Numbered from the stretch's first letter, positions 14,636 through 24,190 are shown. The stretch is DNA of 51,478 nt from Myxococcales bacterium (GCA_009692585.1 SHYX01000034.1:1-51478), one strand, 5' to 3'. Notes: a model not told the origin generated them from the sequence alone. Translations and numbers: made by a program.

Positions 14636-16807
14636 GTGACTATTGCCCCCTCAGTCGTCCGTCCCCACCTCCTGCTACTCCAAGATTCGCTCACCGAAGC
14701 AGAGCAGCTCCAGACCTGGTTGTCGTCGACATTCGAGATCACGCATGTGACCTCCGTCGCGGCGGCGGTGGCGCTGTTGACGGCTCCCGGCGTCGACGTG
14801 GCGCTCATCGATCTCGGCGTCGACGACAGCCCGGAGTTGGCCGCGTTTCTCCGCTGTCACGAAGCCGCCCCGCACATTGCTTTCGTCGTCCAGAGCGGGA
14901 TCGACGGCGACGAGACGGCGCTGGCCGCCGTCGCCGCCGGCGCCCAGGACTACCTAGTCAAGCGCAGCTTCACCGCTGAGCTCGTGCGCCGGGCGCTCCG
15001 CTACGCGATGGAGCGCGCCCACATCGAGAGCGACCTTCGTGAGAGCCGCGAGCGTTACCGGCTCGCCGTGGCGGGAGCGAACGACGGCGTCTGGGACTGG
15101 GACATCGTCCGCGGGCGGTTCGTGGTGTCGGAGCGGTGGCACTCGATGCTCGGGTACACACTCGACGAGGTGGGCGACGAGGTCGAGGGGTGGCTGGCGC
15201 TGCTGCATCCTTCCGACCGGGACGAGGTGTGGGAGCTACTTCATGCCCACCTGGGCGCCGAGACCCCCTACTTCGAGGCCGAGCACCGCATCCTCCACGC
15301 CGACGGCGGCTGGCGCTGGGTCCGTACGCGGGGCCTCGCGGTTCGGACCGCGGGAGGCCTCGCCACCCGCATCGCCGGCTCGCAGGGCGACATCACCGAA
15401 CGCCGGAGCGCCGAGGCGCGCCTGGTCCGGGAGGCGACGATGGACGGGCTGACGGGTCTGCCGAATCGCTCGAGCTTCGTGGAACGGCTGCGCGGGGCGA
15501 TGGCCCGGTCGGCCGAGGTGGGGGACCGGGGGTGCGCGGTGCTTTTTCTGGACCTGGATCGCTTCAAGGTCGTCAACGACGGGCTCGGCCACCACGTGGG
15601 CGACCGACTCCTCGTGGCGGTGGCGCAGCGCTTGCGGATGAGCGTCCGCCCGTCCGACATCGTCGCGCGGTTCGGTGGGGATGAGTTCGCTCTGCTGGTG
15701 GAGCGGATGGAGTCCCACCGGCAGGTCGAGGAGCTGGCGGCGCGCATCCATCGCTCGCTCTCGCGCCCGTTTTTGCTAGGCTCCAACCAGCTGCACGCCT
15801 CGGCGAGCGTAGGCATCGTCTTCCACGCCGGTGAGGCGGTGACCTCTGACGAAGTCCTCCGCAACGCGGACATCGCGATGTACCGGTCCAAGCGCATCGG
15901 GCGCGGGTGCACCGAGGTTTTCAACGACGCCGACCATGCCCAGGTCGCGGAGCGCCTGGACCTCGAAAACGGGTTGCGACGCGCGTTGCGCGAGGACGAG
16001 CTGCTGGTCCACTATCAGCCCATCGTGCGCCTGCCCGAGGGCTCGCTGGTCGGTTTTGAGGCGCTCGTGCGGTGGCGCACACCGGATGGTCGCGTGCACC
16101 CGCCGGCGGAGTTCATCCCAGTCGCAGAGGAGACCGGGCTCATCAACGAGCTCGGCGGCTGGGTACTGAGAACCGCCTGTCGCCGGATGGCCGAGCTCGC
16201 CAGGCACCAGCCCGACACGGCCGCCCTGACGGTGAGCGTCAACGTGTCCCCACGGCAGTTCGCTCACGACGGATTCCTCGAAGAAGTCGAGCAGGTGCTG
16301 GCGGCGACGGGGCTGGCCCCGCAGCGGTTGGGCCTCGAGATCACCGAGACCGTGCTGATGGAGAACCCAGCCGTCGCGGCGCAGACTCTTCACCGAATCC
16401 GCGCGCTCGGTGTGCGCGTGCTGCTTGACGACTTCGGCATCGGCTACTCCTCGCTCAGCTACCTGCGGCGCTTTCCGATCGACTGCCTCAAGATCGACCG
16501 CGCCTTCACCCAGTCAGTGCCGGGCCACGTCGAGGACGAAGCGATCATCCAGGCGATACTGACCCTGGCCGACGCGCTGGGGCTGGAGGTGGTGGCCGAA
16601 GGGGTGGAGAGCGAAGCGCAGCGCGCGCACCTTTCCGGACTGCGGTGCGGCTTCGCCCAGGGTTTCTACTTCTCCCATCCCCTGGAGGCGATCGAGGTGG
16701 ACACCGCGATGGCGAACGCCACCCGCCGCCCGGCCGCGTCCCGGCCGCGTCCCGGCGTCCCGCTGCCCAGAGCGCGCCGTGCCGCGGAGGTCCGGCACCT
16801 TCGCTAA
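14636..16807 (+). CDS. Receiver-PAS-GGDEF-EAL c-di-GMP signalling protein
   Basis: The product is 723 aa from a GTG start. Residues 10-125 form a response-regulator receiver with the phospho-acceptor Asp in Val-Ala-Leu-Ile-Asp-Leu. Residues of about 140-260 are a PAS/PAC domain (Trp-Asp-Trp-Asp start, Gly-Asp-Ile-Thr-Glu-Arg end). Then comes a diguanylate cyclase with an intact Gly-Gly-Asp-Glu-Phe and an inhibitory Arg-Pro-Ser-Asp five residues before it. The C-terminal EAL domain has Phe-Glu-Ala-Leu-Val-Arg-Trp, Glu-Ile-Thr-Glu-Thr, Asp-Asp-Phe-Gly-Ile-Gly-Tyr-Ser-Ser and Lys-Ile-Asp-Arg, so both activities look retained. It would set cytoplasmic c-di-GMP in response to an unlinked sensor kinase. 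hrpB follows after 3 nt, probably on the same transcript. Confidence 0.93.
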   Translation: MTIAPSVVRPHLLLLQDSLTEAEQLQTWLSSTFEITHVTSVAAAVALLTAPGVDVALIDLGVDDSPELAAFLRCHEAAPHIAFVVQSGIDGDETALAAVAAGAQDYLVKRSFTAELVRRALRYAMERAHIESDLRESRERYRLAVAGANDGVWDWDIVRGRFVVSERWHSMLGYTLDEVGDEVEGWLALLHPSDRDEVWELLHAHLGAETPYFEAEHRILHADGGWRWVRTRGLAVRTAGGLATRIAGSQGDITERRSAEARLVREATMDGLTGLPNRSSFVERLRGAMARSAEVGDRGCAVLFLDLDRFKVVNDGLGHHVGDRLLVAVAQRLRMSVRPSDIVARFGGDEFALLVERMESHRQVEELAARIHRSLSRPFLLGSNQLHASASVGIVFHAGEAVTSDEVLRNADIAMYRSKRIGRGCTEVFNDADHAQVAERLDLENGLRRALREDELLVHYQPIVRLPEGSLVGFEALVRWRTPDGRVHPPAEFIPVAEETGLINELGGWVLRTACRRMAELARHQPDTAALTVSVNVSPRQFAHDGFLEEVEQVLAATGLAPQRLGLEITETVLMENPAVAAQTLHRIRALGVRVLLDDFGIGYSSLSYLRRFPIDCLKIDRAFTQSVPGHVEDEAIIQAILTLADALGLEVVAEGVESEAQRAHLSGLRCGFAQGFYFSHPLEAIEVDTAMANATRRPAASRPRPGVPLPRARRAAEVRHLR

Positions 16808-16810
16808 GCG

Positions 16811-19093
16811 ATGAGGCTTGCCCTGCCGATCGACGCGGTGGTACCAGACGTCCTCCGTTTGCTCCGGGAGCACGGCGCCGTGGTGCTCGAAGCGCCCCCT
16901 GGGTCAGGAAAGACCACGCGGGTACCCATCGCCCTCTGTCACGACGTCGAGGGTCAGGTCTGGGTCCTCCAACCCCGGCGGGTGGCGGCGCGCGCGGCGG
17001 CCCAGCGGGTGGCATCCGAGCTGGGCGAGCCCGTCGGGGAGACGGTCGGGTACGCCATGCGCCTGGATCGACGGGAAAGCCAGCACACCCGGGTGCTCTA
17101 CGTGACCGAGGCGCTCCTGACGCGGCGTCTGGACGACTTCGACGGCATCGGCGCGGTGGTGCTCGACGAGTTCCACGAGCGGAGTATCCACACCGACGTG
17201 GCGCTGGCCTGGTGTCGGATGCTGCGCCGGACACGGCCGGCGCTGAGGATCGTGGTGATGTCGGCGACGCTCGACGGGGAGGCGATCGCGGGTTTTCTGG
17301 GCTGCCCCAGGGTGCGCGCCGAAGGGACGCTTCACCCCGTCGAGGTGCGCTACCTCGATCGCAAGGACGAGCGCCCGTTGGAGCAGCGGGTGGCGGCCGC
17401 GGTGCGTTCGTTGGCCGGCGACGTGCTCGCTTTTCTCCCCGGCGTCGGCGAGATCGAGCGCACCGCCGCGCTGTTGACCGACTTCGAGGTTCTCCCCCTG
17501 CACGGCGAGCTCGACGGTGCGGCACAGGATCGTGCGCTGCGGGCTGGCGTTCGGGCGGAGGGCGGTCCCCGTCGGGTCGTGCTCGCCACCAACGTCGCCG
17601 AGACCAGCGTGACGGTGGAGGGCATCGGCGCGGTCGTGGATTGTGGCCTGGTCCGGCGCCCGGCCTACGACGCGTGGTCTGGGCTCCCCACCCTTGACCT
17701 GGTGCCGATCGCTCGCGACGCGGCCGTCCAGCGCGCCGGCCGTGCGGGTCGCCTCGGTCCGGGAACCTGCCTCCGGATGTACAGTCGCGCCGACTTCGAT
17801 CGGCGCCCGCCGCAGACCCCGGCGGAGATCAAGCGCATCGACCTGGCGGCGACGGTGCTGGCGTTGGGGGGGCGCGATCTGGAGTGGTTCGAGGCCCCGC
17901 CAGCCGGAGCATGGAAGGCGGCGATTGCGCTATTGGAGCGGATGGGCGCCCTCGCCGAGGGCCGGCGCACCGCGCTCGGGGACCGGATGGCGACCTTGCC
18001 GTTGCCGCCGCGGTTGGCGCGGGTGCTGCTGGAAGCGGCGGCGCTGGGGGTACCGCGGGAAGGGGCGCGGCTGGTGACCCTGTTCGGGCGGAAGCTTGGC
18101 GGCGACCTGGTGGAGCGGGCGCTCGACGGGGAGGGCGATGCACGGGAGGCGCGGCGGTTGGAGGCACTGGTCGACGGGGACGGCGGGCGGCGGGTGCTGG
18201 GCCCGGAGGCGGCGCTGCGTCGCGCCTGCCTGGCTGGTTTTCCCGATCGCGTCGCGCGTCGGGAGGGGGGGCGCGTCCGCTTTGCCGAAGGCGGCGCCGC
18301 CGAGAGCGATGTCGGGCGCGACGGGTACGTCGTCGTCACCGAGGTCGACCGCGTGGGTACCCGGGTCCGCGCCCGGACGGTGACGCCGGTGGACGACGAT
18401 TGGCTGGTGGACCGGGCGGTGGTCCGCGCGACGCTCCGGTGGGCGGGCGAGCGCGTAGAAGCGCGTGAGGAGTTGTGCTTCGGGGAGCTGGTGCTCGACG
18501 CGTCGGTTGGCACCGGCGACCGCGATGCGGTCGCGACGATGCTGTTTGAGCACGCGCGACCCACGATGCACAAGCTGGTGCCGGACTGGGCGCGCGGGCT
18601 GGCGCTGTTGCAGCGAGTCGGCTTCTTGTGTCGGCGCGGGGTGGCGCTGCCCACGCTCGAGCTGGAAACGGCGGCGCGATCGTTGTGCGAGGGGCGGCGG
18701 TCCTTTGATGACCTCGGCACCGCCTCGCTCGTCGCCGCGGTGCTGGGCGCCTTGTCGGACGGCTCGGTCGTGGACCGGCTCGCGCCCGAAACCGTCCGGC
18801 TGCCGGGGCGACCCAGGGCGCTGGTCAGCTATGATGCCGACGAGCCCTACCTAGAATCCCGGATGCAGGACTTCTTCGGCCTCGGCGACGGGCCTCGGGT
18901 CGCCGACGGGTACGCGGTCGTGCTGCACCTGCTGGCCCCCAACCACCGGCCGGTGCAGGTCACCCGCGACCTCGCCGGCTTCTGGCAGCGCCACTACCCG
19001 GCGATCCGCAAGGAGCTCATGCGGCGGTACCCGCGCCACGCCTGGCCCGAGGATCCGCGCGTCGCGACGCCGCGGGCGCCCGCCCCCCGATGA
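16811..19093 (+). CDS. hrpB: ATP-dependent helicase HrpB
   Basis: The product is 760 aa, near the usual HrpB size. DEAH-family motifs are present: Walker A Ala-Pro-Pro-Gly-Ser-Gly-Lys-Thr-Thr, Arg-Val-Ala-Ala-Arg-Ala-Ala-Ala, Leu-Asp-Glu-Phe-His-Glu-Arg-Ser, Met-Ser-Ala-Thr-Leu-Asp, Thr-Asn-Val-Ala-Glu-Thr-Ser and Gln-Arg-Ala-Gly-Arg-Ala-Gly-Arg. The end has the HrpB C-terminal domain features Thr-Arg-Asp-Leu-Ala-Gly-Phe-Trp and Tyr-Pro-Arg-His-Ala-Trp-Pro-Glu-Asp-Pro. It is a putative RNA helicase of unclear physiological target. The stop at 19091-19093 abuts the stop of the minus-strand gene, leaving no room for an independent terminator. Confidence 0.95.
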   Translation: MRLALPIDAVVPDVLRLLREHGAVVLEAPPGSGKTTRVPIALCHDVEGQVWVLQPRRVAARAAAQRVASELGEPVGETVGYAMRLDRRESQHTRVLYVTEALLTRRLDDFDGIGAVVLDEFHERSIHTDVALAWCRMLRRTRPALRIVVMSATLDGEAIAGFLGCPRVRAEGTLHPVEVRYLDRKDERPLEQRVAAAVRSLAGDVLAFLPGVGEIERTAALLTDFEVLPLHGELDGAAQDRALRAGVRAEGGPRRVVLATNVAETSVTVEGIGAVVDCGLVRRPAYDAWSGLPTLDLVPIARDAAVQRAGRAGRLGPGTCLRMYSRADFDRRPPQTPAEIKRIDLAATVLALGGRDLEWFEAPPAGAWKAAIALLERMGALAEGRRTALGDRMATLPLPPRLARVLLEAAALGVPREGARLVTLFGRKLGGDLVERALDGEGDAREARRLEALVDGDGGRRVLGPEAALRRACLAGFPDRVARREGGRVRFAEGGAAESDVGRDGYVVVTEVDRVGTRVRARTVTPVDDDWLVDRAVVRATLRWAGERVEAREELCFGELVLDASVGTGDRDAVATMLFEHARPTMHKLVPDWARGLALLQRVGFLCRRGVALPTLELETAARSLCEGRRSFDDLGTASLVAAVLGALSDGSVVDRLAPETVRLPGRPRALVSYDADEPYLESRMQDFFGLGDGPRVADGYAVVLHLLAPNHRPVQVTRDLAGFWQRHYPAIRKELMRRYPRHAWPEDPRVATPRAPAPR

Positions 19094-19648
19094 CTACCGC
19101 GGCGCGACGAAGTCGAGCCAGACGGTGTCGGTCTCGACGCGCACGACGCCGAAGCCTTTGGCAAACCACCACTTTCCGGACGGGGCAGCGGTGCCGTCGC
19201 AGGTGGACAGGAGCGCGTGGTCGAAGATGCCGTAGCTCGTCTGGAGCACGTCCACCGCCTCCGCGACGCAGGCGCCATCGAGGTTGGAGACGACGTCGCC
19301 GGTGAGGGCACCGTCGCGCGCGAAGATGGTCGCATCGTTGTCGCCCTGGTCGCCCCAGTCCCAACTGTCGAGCACCAGATCGGTTGCCGTCAGCTCCCAC
19401 TGCAGTTCGCCGACCGGGACGCCGTCCGCGAAACGTGGCCCTCGGCGCACCTTCAGGGTGCCGTCCTCGTCCATCTCTCCGCGCAGTACGTCCGCGTCCA
19501 CCACGTCGCCAGTGTCCCCGTCATCGCGCCACGTCCACACCTCCGCGCCGGCGAAGTAGTCGGCGACGACGAACGCGCCCCCACCCCCGGCGGTGGCCGC
19601 ATCATCGCAACCGGACACCAGTAGGACGAGGGCCGCCGCGAGCCTCAC
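19094..19648 (-). CDS. Small lipoprotein of unknown function
   Basis: The product is 184 aa from a GTG that overlaps the upstream gene's stop (GTGA). The signal Arg-Leu-Ala-Ala-Ala-Leu-Val-Leu-Leu ends in lipobox V-S-G-C (Cys14). The mature chain is acidic and Asp/Trp-rich with two further cysteines (in Gly-Ala-Cys-Val and Ser-Thr-Cys-Asp) that could pair. No domain is recognised. Translational coupling with the preceding TolB-like cytochrome-like lipoprotein suggests they act together at the cell surface. Confidence 0.75.
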   Translation of the reverse strand: MRLAAALVLLVSGCDDAATAGGGGAFVVADYFAGAEVWTWRDDGDTGDVVDADVLRGEMDEDGTLKVRRGPRFADGVPVGELQWELTATDLVLDSWDWGDQGDNDATIFARDGALTGDVVSNLDGACVAEAVDVLQTSYGIFDHALLSTCDGTAAPSGKWWFAKGFGVVRVETDTVWLDFVAPR

Positions 19649-21285
19649 TGCGACCACCACACCGGCAGGTGGTTGTCGGAGTTGTCGTTCTGGCCCGGCA
19701 ACCAGTACGGGGCGCTGGAGGCGTCCTGACCGCTGGCCGCGAGGTCCGGCTGGATGGCGGTGATCCATATCTGCGACCAGCGGGAGGCGTGCGAGCCGCG
19801 GTCGCGTTTGGAGCTGAACGCCAGCCACAACACGTCGTCGTCCGGCAGCGGCGCCCAACGCGCCAGACTGTTGCGCAGCCGGCCTTCGCCGTTGGCGGCG
19901 TCCAACCGGATCGGGTCGCCGCCGCTGCTCGAGACGAGCCACACCTCGGCGTCGTCGTCCGCGTAGGTGTCGCCGGTGGACTTGTTGTAGACGATCCAAT
20001 CGCCATCTGGAGAAAACGATGGGTAGTAGTAGCAGTTTCCGGGTGTCGCCGGGAGCAGCGTCTCGCTGTCCAACAGCTTGGAGCCGTCGAAGTACATCGT
20101 CACCACCTCCGAGCCCTTGACCGACATGTCGCTGAGCACGGAGCCCGTAGCGCGCGTCGCGACGACATGTTGCCCGTCGGGCGACCAGCCGGGGTGGGTG
20201 TAGTAGCCACTGTCGGGGGTGACGGTCGAGACGAAGCGGTTGGTGGCGAGGTCGTAGAGCACCAGCGCGCCGTTGAGCACGCCGAGCATCCATTTGCCGT
20301 CGGGCGAAAGCGCGTGGAAGGTCATCCGCTGGCGGTCGTCGGTGTCGTAGCGGACGTTGGGGTCCGTGGGGTCGGCGACGTCGATCACCTGGTAGGTGCC
20401 GCCCACGCCGTCTCGCGTGACCACCATCCACTGGCTGCCTTCGGCGACCTCGTGGCAGCCGTAGCACTGGTCGGTGGGGGTCTTGGGGTAGAAGCGCGCG
20501 GCGGTGCCGCCACCCGCGGTGAGGCGCATGATTGCCCTGTCCGAGGCCGACCAGTACAATACGCTCCCCGCGGTGTCGAAGCGGTTGACGGTCACGTCGA
20601 TCGGTTCGCTGGACTTCACCGGGCCGAGGCTGGCGCCGTCCCATGCGGCGGCAAGAACCTGCACCGAGAGGCTCCCGCGCCGATTGGTCGCGCTGACCGC
20701 CTCCCACACCTCGACCGGCACCTCCCACGCCTTGCTGCCGGTGGTGTAGACGTCGACGCTCTCCAGGGCCGACGCGAATCGGATGCGCACGACGTCGCTG
20801 GTCTGGCTTCCCGTCCACTCGATCTCCAGGCCTTCGAGATTGCGGGGAACCGTGGTCTGGTCGAAGGGGTAGGTGATCGTGAGCCCGCCTTCGCCCTGGG
20901 AGACCTCGCCAAGCGCCGCGGCGGCGGCGGCATCGACGCCCTCTTCGACGTACTCGGCGCTGTGCACCAGGCTGAGGGCCGCCTCGGCGGTGTGCTCGAG
21001 GAAGGTGGCGGTCACCGTGGCCTCGCCGCCGTTGGTGTCGACCGACTTGAAGTTCCCGCGGGAGTCGATGGTCCCGGTGCTGGCGTTGCTGAGCTCCCAG
21101 CTGACCAGGGGCAGATCATCCTCCGATCCGTCGCTGAAGGTGGCGATGGCCGTGAAGGTCTGCGCCGCCGGCTGGCCCGTGCGGCTGTCGAGCTCCACCT
21201 CGGACGGCTCGACCCTCAAGGACGCGACGTCGCCGCCCAGGAGGGTGCCGCTGCCGAGGCCCGGAGTGCACCCCAAGAGGCACAT
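19645..21285 (-). CDS. TolB-like propeller lipoprotein with a single CxxCH haem motif
   Basis: The product is 546 aa from ATG 21285, or 567 aa from GTG 21348. The N-terminus contains Leu-Leu-Gly-Cys, a lipobox-like end, but with ATG 21285 the signal is only five residues; the longer start would overlap the divergent gene by 35 nt. Residues of about 30-110 form an Ig-like bacterial domain (Val-Glu-Pro-Ser-Glu-Val-Glu-Leu). A Cys-Tyr-Gly-Cys-His motif near residue 273 could bind one c-type haem. The C-terminal half has PD40 propeller repeats (Ala-Leu-Ser-Pro-Asp-Gly-Lys, Gly-Trp-Ser-Pro-Asp-Gly, Ser-Phe-Ser-Pro-Asp-Gly). Function unknown; a surface redox or binding role is inference. Confidence 0.8.
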   Translation of the reverse strand: MCLLGCTPGLGSGTLLGGDVASLRVEPSEVELDSRTGQPAAQTFTAIATFSDGSEDDLPLVSWELSNASTGTIDSRGNFKSVDTNGGEATVTATFLEHTAEAALSLVHSAEYVEEGVDAAAAAALGEVSQGEGGLTITYPFDQTTVPRNLEGLEIEWTGSQTSDVVRIRFASALESVDVYTTGSKAWEVPVEVWEAVSATNRRGSLSVQVLAAAWDGASLGPVKSSEPIDVTVNRFDTAGSVLYWSASDRAIMRLTAGGGTAARFYPKTPTDQCYGCHEVAEGSQWMVVTRDGVGGTYQVIDVADPTDPNVRYDTDDRQRMTFHALSPDGKWMLGVLNGALVLYDLATNRFVSTVTPDSGYYTHPGWSPDGQHVVATRATGSVLSDMSVKGSEVVTMYFDGSKLLDSETLLPATPGNCYYYPSFSPDGDWIVYNKSTGDTYADDDAEVWLVSSSGGDPIRLDAANGEGRLRNSLARWAPLPDDDVLWLAFSSKRDRGSHASRWSQIWITAIQPDLAASGQDASSAPYWLPGQNDNSDNHLPVWWSQ

Positions 21286-21313
21286 GGCGCCGACGTGGTA
21301 TCCTCTGATTCCG

Positions 21314-22246
21314 ATGCGCAAGCTCTTCCCTCTCGTTGCCGGCACCATGGTCGCATGCGTAGACTATGGTGTCACGCGCTCTTCGCAACTCGATGTGTGG
21401 ACGCAGCCCGATCGGGACGCCGACGTCGACATCCTCTGGGTGCTGGACAACTCCGGGAGCATGAGCGAGGAGCACGACTCGCTGGCCGAGCACGCCGCGG
21501 CCTTCACCGACACGCTCGCGGGCGCCGACCTGGAGTTCCGGTTGGCGTTGGTGAGCACCGACGTGGCGGACGTCGGCACGTTGCTCGGCCCCATCCTCGA
21601 CGAGGGATCGGAGCGCCTGACGGAAACGTTCGTGGAGGCGGTGCAATCGGCGGGGATCCGCGGCGCCCGCGATGAGGAGGGCTTCGCGGCCGCCATCGCC
21701 GGCGCGGATCCAGACACGACCGAGTTTGGGCGGGGCAAAGCCGACCTGCAGGTGGTGATCTACAGCGACGAGGACGACCGCGGCTCGATGGAAGTTGACG
21801 AATTCCTCGACGAGTTGGAGGGGACTCACTCCGGCTACCACGTCGCGGTCAACGTCGTGGTGGGCGACGCGCCCTCGGGCTGCGCCAGCGCCGTCGCTGC
21901 CGCTGATGCGGGCTTGCGGTACCAGGAGGCGCGCGAACTGTCGGGCGGCGTACGGGAGAGCATCTGCACCGTCGAGATGGACGCGGTCTTGCAGCGCCTC
22001 GCCAACTACGTGATCGGGCTCAACGCGAAGTTTCCGCTGACCGAGCTGCCGCTTTTGAACACCCTTGAAGTGCAGGTGGACGACGTGGTGATCCCGCGCC
22101 GCGACGTGGATGGGTGGCGCTACCACGGCATCGACAACTCGATCGTCTTTGACGGCTGGGCCATCCCGCGGCCGGGCGCCAAGATCCAGGCCGCCTACTT
22201 CGACTGGACCGGGGGCGCGCTGCCCGACACGGGCATTACGCAGTAG
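21314..22246 (+). CDS. Von Willebrand factor A-domain lipoprotein
   Basis: The product is 310 aa. Met-Arg-Lys-Leu-Phe-Pro-Leu-Val-Ala-Gly and lipobox M-V-A-C (Cys15) form the signal. Residues of about 35-240 are a VWA domain: Val-Asp-Ile-Leu-Trp-Val-Leu-Asp-Asn-Ser-Gly-Ser-Met-Ser supplies the MIDAS Asp-x-Ser-x-Ser, and Tyr-Ser-Asp-Glu-Asp-Asp a further acidic site. It is probably a surface metal-dependent adhesion or binding protein. It is transcribed divergently from the haem-motif lipoprotein with only a short gap. A quinone reductase-like gene begins 2 nt after its stop, though the functional link is unclear. Confidence 0.85.
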   Translation: MRKLFPLVAGTMVACVDYGVTRSSQLDVWTQPDRDADVDILWVLDNSGSMSEEHDSLAEHAAAFTDTLAGADLEFRLALVSTDVADVGTLLGPILDEGSERLTETFVEAVQSAGIRGARDEEGFAAAIAGADPDTTEFGRGKADLQVVIYSDEDDRGSMEVDEFLDELEGTHSGYHVAVNVVVGDAPSGCASAVAAADAGLRYQEARELSGGVRESICTVEMDAVLQRLANYVIGLNAKFPLTELPLLNTLEVQVDDVVIPRRDVDGWRYHGIDNSIVFDGWAIPRPGAKIQAAYFDWTGGALPDTGITQ

Positions 22247-22248
22247 GC

Positions 22249-23247
22249 ATGCGACAAGTCTGGTTTCCCAGGACCGGGCCGCCCGAGGTGATGGAAGTGC
22301 GGGAGGCCCCGGATCCCGCGCCCGCGGCCGGCGAGGTGCGCGTCCAGGTCCAGGCCGCGGGGGTGAACTTTGCCGATGTCGCGACGCGACTCGGGAACTA
22401 CCCCGACGCGCCACCCTTCCCCTGCGTCGTCGGGTACGAGGTCGCGGGGGTGATCGACGCGGTGGGCGAAGGGGTCGATCCCGGCCGAATCGGCCAGGAC
22501 GTGCTCGCGATGACGCGCTTCGGGGGCTACTCGTCGGCGGTGTGCGCGCCAGCCGGGGCGGTGGTGCCGCGACCGGCGGGGATGTCGGCCCAGATCGGGG
22601 CGGCCATCCCGGTCAACTACCTTACGGCATGGATGATGTTGCGGGTGATGGGTCGGGTGGAAGCGGGCGACCGCGTGATGATCCACAGCGCGGCGGGCGG
22701 GGTGGGCCTCGCGTCGATCGACCTCTGTCGCGCGGCCGGCGCCGAGATGTGGGGCTCGGCAAGTCCGGGCAAGCACGCGTTCATCCAAGAGCGCGGCGTC
22801 CAACACCCGCTCGACTCGCGGGCCGACCAGTGGCCGGACCAGAAGGTGGACCTCATCCTTGACGCGATCGGCGGCGCCAGTTGGGGCCGCGGCCTCGATC
22901 AGCTGCGCGCGGGTGGCCGGCTGGTCTGTTTCGGCCTCAGCTCCGGTTCCTCCGGCGACCGACCGTCGAAGTGGGCGCAGCTGCAGGCGGCGATGGCCAT
23001 CCCCTGGCTGAGGACCACGCCGGTCGCGCTCATCAACAACAACCAGGGCGTACTGGGCGTGAACATGGGTCACCTCTGGGACGAGGGCGAGCGCGTCACC
23101 GCGTGGCTGGCGACGCTTTTGGCGTGGTGGGCGGACGGTCGGATCCGGCCTCACGTCCACGCGGCGGTGCCCTTCGCCGAGGCGGCGGAAGCGCACCGCA
23201 TTCTCCATCGGCGCGAGAACATCGGCAAGGTGGTCTTGGTGCCGTAG
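22249..23247 (+). CDS. Zinc-less MDR-family oxidoreductase (quinone reductase/VAT-1-like)
   Basis: The product is 332 aa. It has the GroES-like N-terminal domain (Gly-Val-Asn-Phe-Ala-Asp-Val, then Pro-Cys-Val-Val-Gly-Tyr-Glu-Val-Ala-Gly) and a Rossmann domain with Ala-Ala-Gly-Gly-Val-Gly-Leu-Ala for NADPH. The cysteine ligands of zinc alcohol dehydrogenases are absent. The pattern Phe-Pro-Cys-Val-Val-Gly-Tyr-Glu and Phe-Gly-Leu-Ser-Ser-Gly fits the synaptic vesicle VAT-1-like branch. It would reduce a quinone or enone in the cytoplasm. The start lies 2 nt after the VWA gene's stop. Confidence 0.88.
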   Translation: MRQVWFPRTGPPEVMEVREAPDPAPAAGEVRVQVQAAGVNFADVATRLGNYPDAPPFPCVVGYEVAGVIDAVGEGVDPGRIGQDVLAMTRFGGYSSAVCAPAGAVVPRPAGMSAQIGAAIPVNYLTAWMMLRVMGRVEAGDRVMIHSAAGGVGLASIDLCRAAGAEMWGSASPGKHAFIQERGVQHPLDSRADQWPDQKVDLILDAIGGASWGRGLDQLRAGGRLVCFGLSSGSSGDRPSKWAQLQAAMAIPWLRTTPVALINNNQGVLGVNMGHLWDEGERVTAWLATLLAWWADGRIRPHVHAAVPFAEAAEAHRILHRRENIGKVVLVP

Positions 23248-23254
23248 AGCTCGG

Positions 23255-23269
23255 TCGGTGCGGCACCGA
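23255..23269 (+). terminator. Possible short hairpin after the MDR oxidoreductase gene
   Basis: TCGGTG (23255-23260) pairs with CACCGA (23264-23269) across a 3-nt loop, 8 nt after the stop. No strong T-run follows, so this is a weak candidate. Confidence 0.25.
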
Positions 23270-23330
23270 TTGGCGGCGTGCAGATTGAGAATAGGATTGA
23301 CAATCTGATCGAAGCGGGAATTAACCTTCG

Positions 23331-24190
23331 ATGGTCGAGCGTTGTGCCGCAGCGAGATTTAGGCAGTTGCTGGGTTATTACCCGGTCGTCGTCGTCTCCG
23401 GCCCTCGTCAGTCGGGGAAGACGACGTTCACGCGGGCGGCGCTACCGGATTGGCCGTACGCGACACTGGAGGACCCCGACATCCGCGCGTTCGCGACGGA
23501 CAACCCCCCGCGGATTTCTGGGGCAGTACCCCAATGGTGCCGTGCTGGACGAGGTGCAGCGTGCGCCCGAGCTGCTCGCCTATCTACAAGGAATCGTCGA
23601 TGTCTCAGGACGCCCGGGGCAGTTCGTCCTCACGGGGTCGCAGCAGTTTGGGCTGCACGACCGGGTGAGCCAGTCGCTGGCCGGGCGCGCCGGGTTCCTC
23701 ACGCTGCTCCCGTTCTCCGCCGGGGAGCTCGCCTCGTTCGAACCATCAGCCACGCTGCCCGAGGCGCTCTGGCGCGGCTTCTACTCCCCTATCCGCGACC
23801 GCCAGATTCCCCCGCACATCTGGTTCGCGGACTATGTCGCGACCTACATCGAGCGCGACGTCCGGCAGATGGTCAACGTCCGCGACCTGGCCGTGTTTCA
23901 TCGTTTCGTGCGGATGTGCGCGGGGCGCAGTGCTCAACTGCTGAATCTCTCATCCCTCGCCGCCGACTGCGGGGTGACGCACAACACGGCGCTCGCCTGG
24001 ATCGGCGTGCTCGAGGCCAGCTATCTGGTGATGCGGCTGCCGCCCTACCACCAGAATATGGGAAAGCGACTCACAAAAGCGCCGAAGCTCTACTTTTTGG
24101 ACGTAGGACTCGCGGCGTGGTTGGCGGGGGTGCGCGAGCCGATCGCCGAGCGCAGGCGCCTGACACGCCACGCAGAGGAGGAGCGCCCAC
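23331..24190 (+). pseudogene. AAA/DUF4143-type ATPase, frameshifted and truncated
   Basis: The first frame (from about 23331) reads a Walker A Ser-Gly-Pro-Arg-Gln-Ser-Gly-Lys-Thr-Thr and Tyr-Ala-Thr-Leu-Glu-Asp-Pro-Asp. A second frame then continues Arg-Gly-Phe-Leu-Gly-Gln-Tyr-Pro, Leu-Asp-Glu-Val-Gln-Arg-Ala-Pro-Glu-Leu-Leu and Leu-Thr-Gly-Ser-Gln-Gln-Phe, and the DUF4143 part Asp-Tyr-Val-x-Thr-Tyr-Ile-Glu-Arg-Asp-Val-Arg and Lys-Leu-Tyr-Phe-Leu-Asp-Val-Gly-Leu-Ala. The switch occurs at a run of six C (23504-23509), which explains a single-base frameshift. The C-terminal nuclease-like part after Gly-Leu-Ala-Ala-Trp-Leu is missing and replaced by unrelated sequence. The gene is dead unless the frameshift is a sequencing error; even then it lacks its end. 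Confidence 0.85.
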
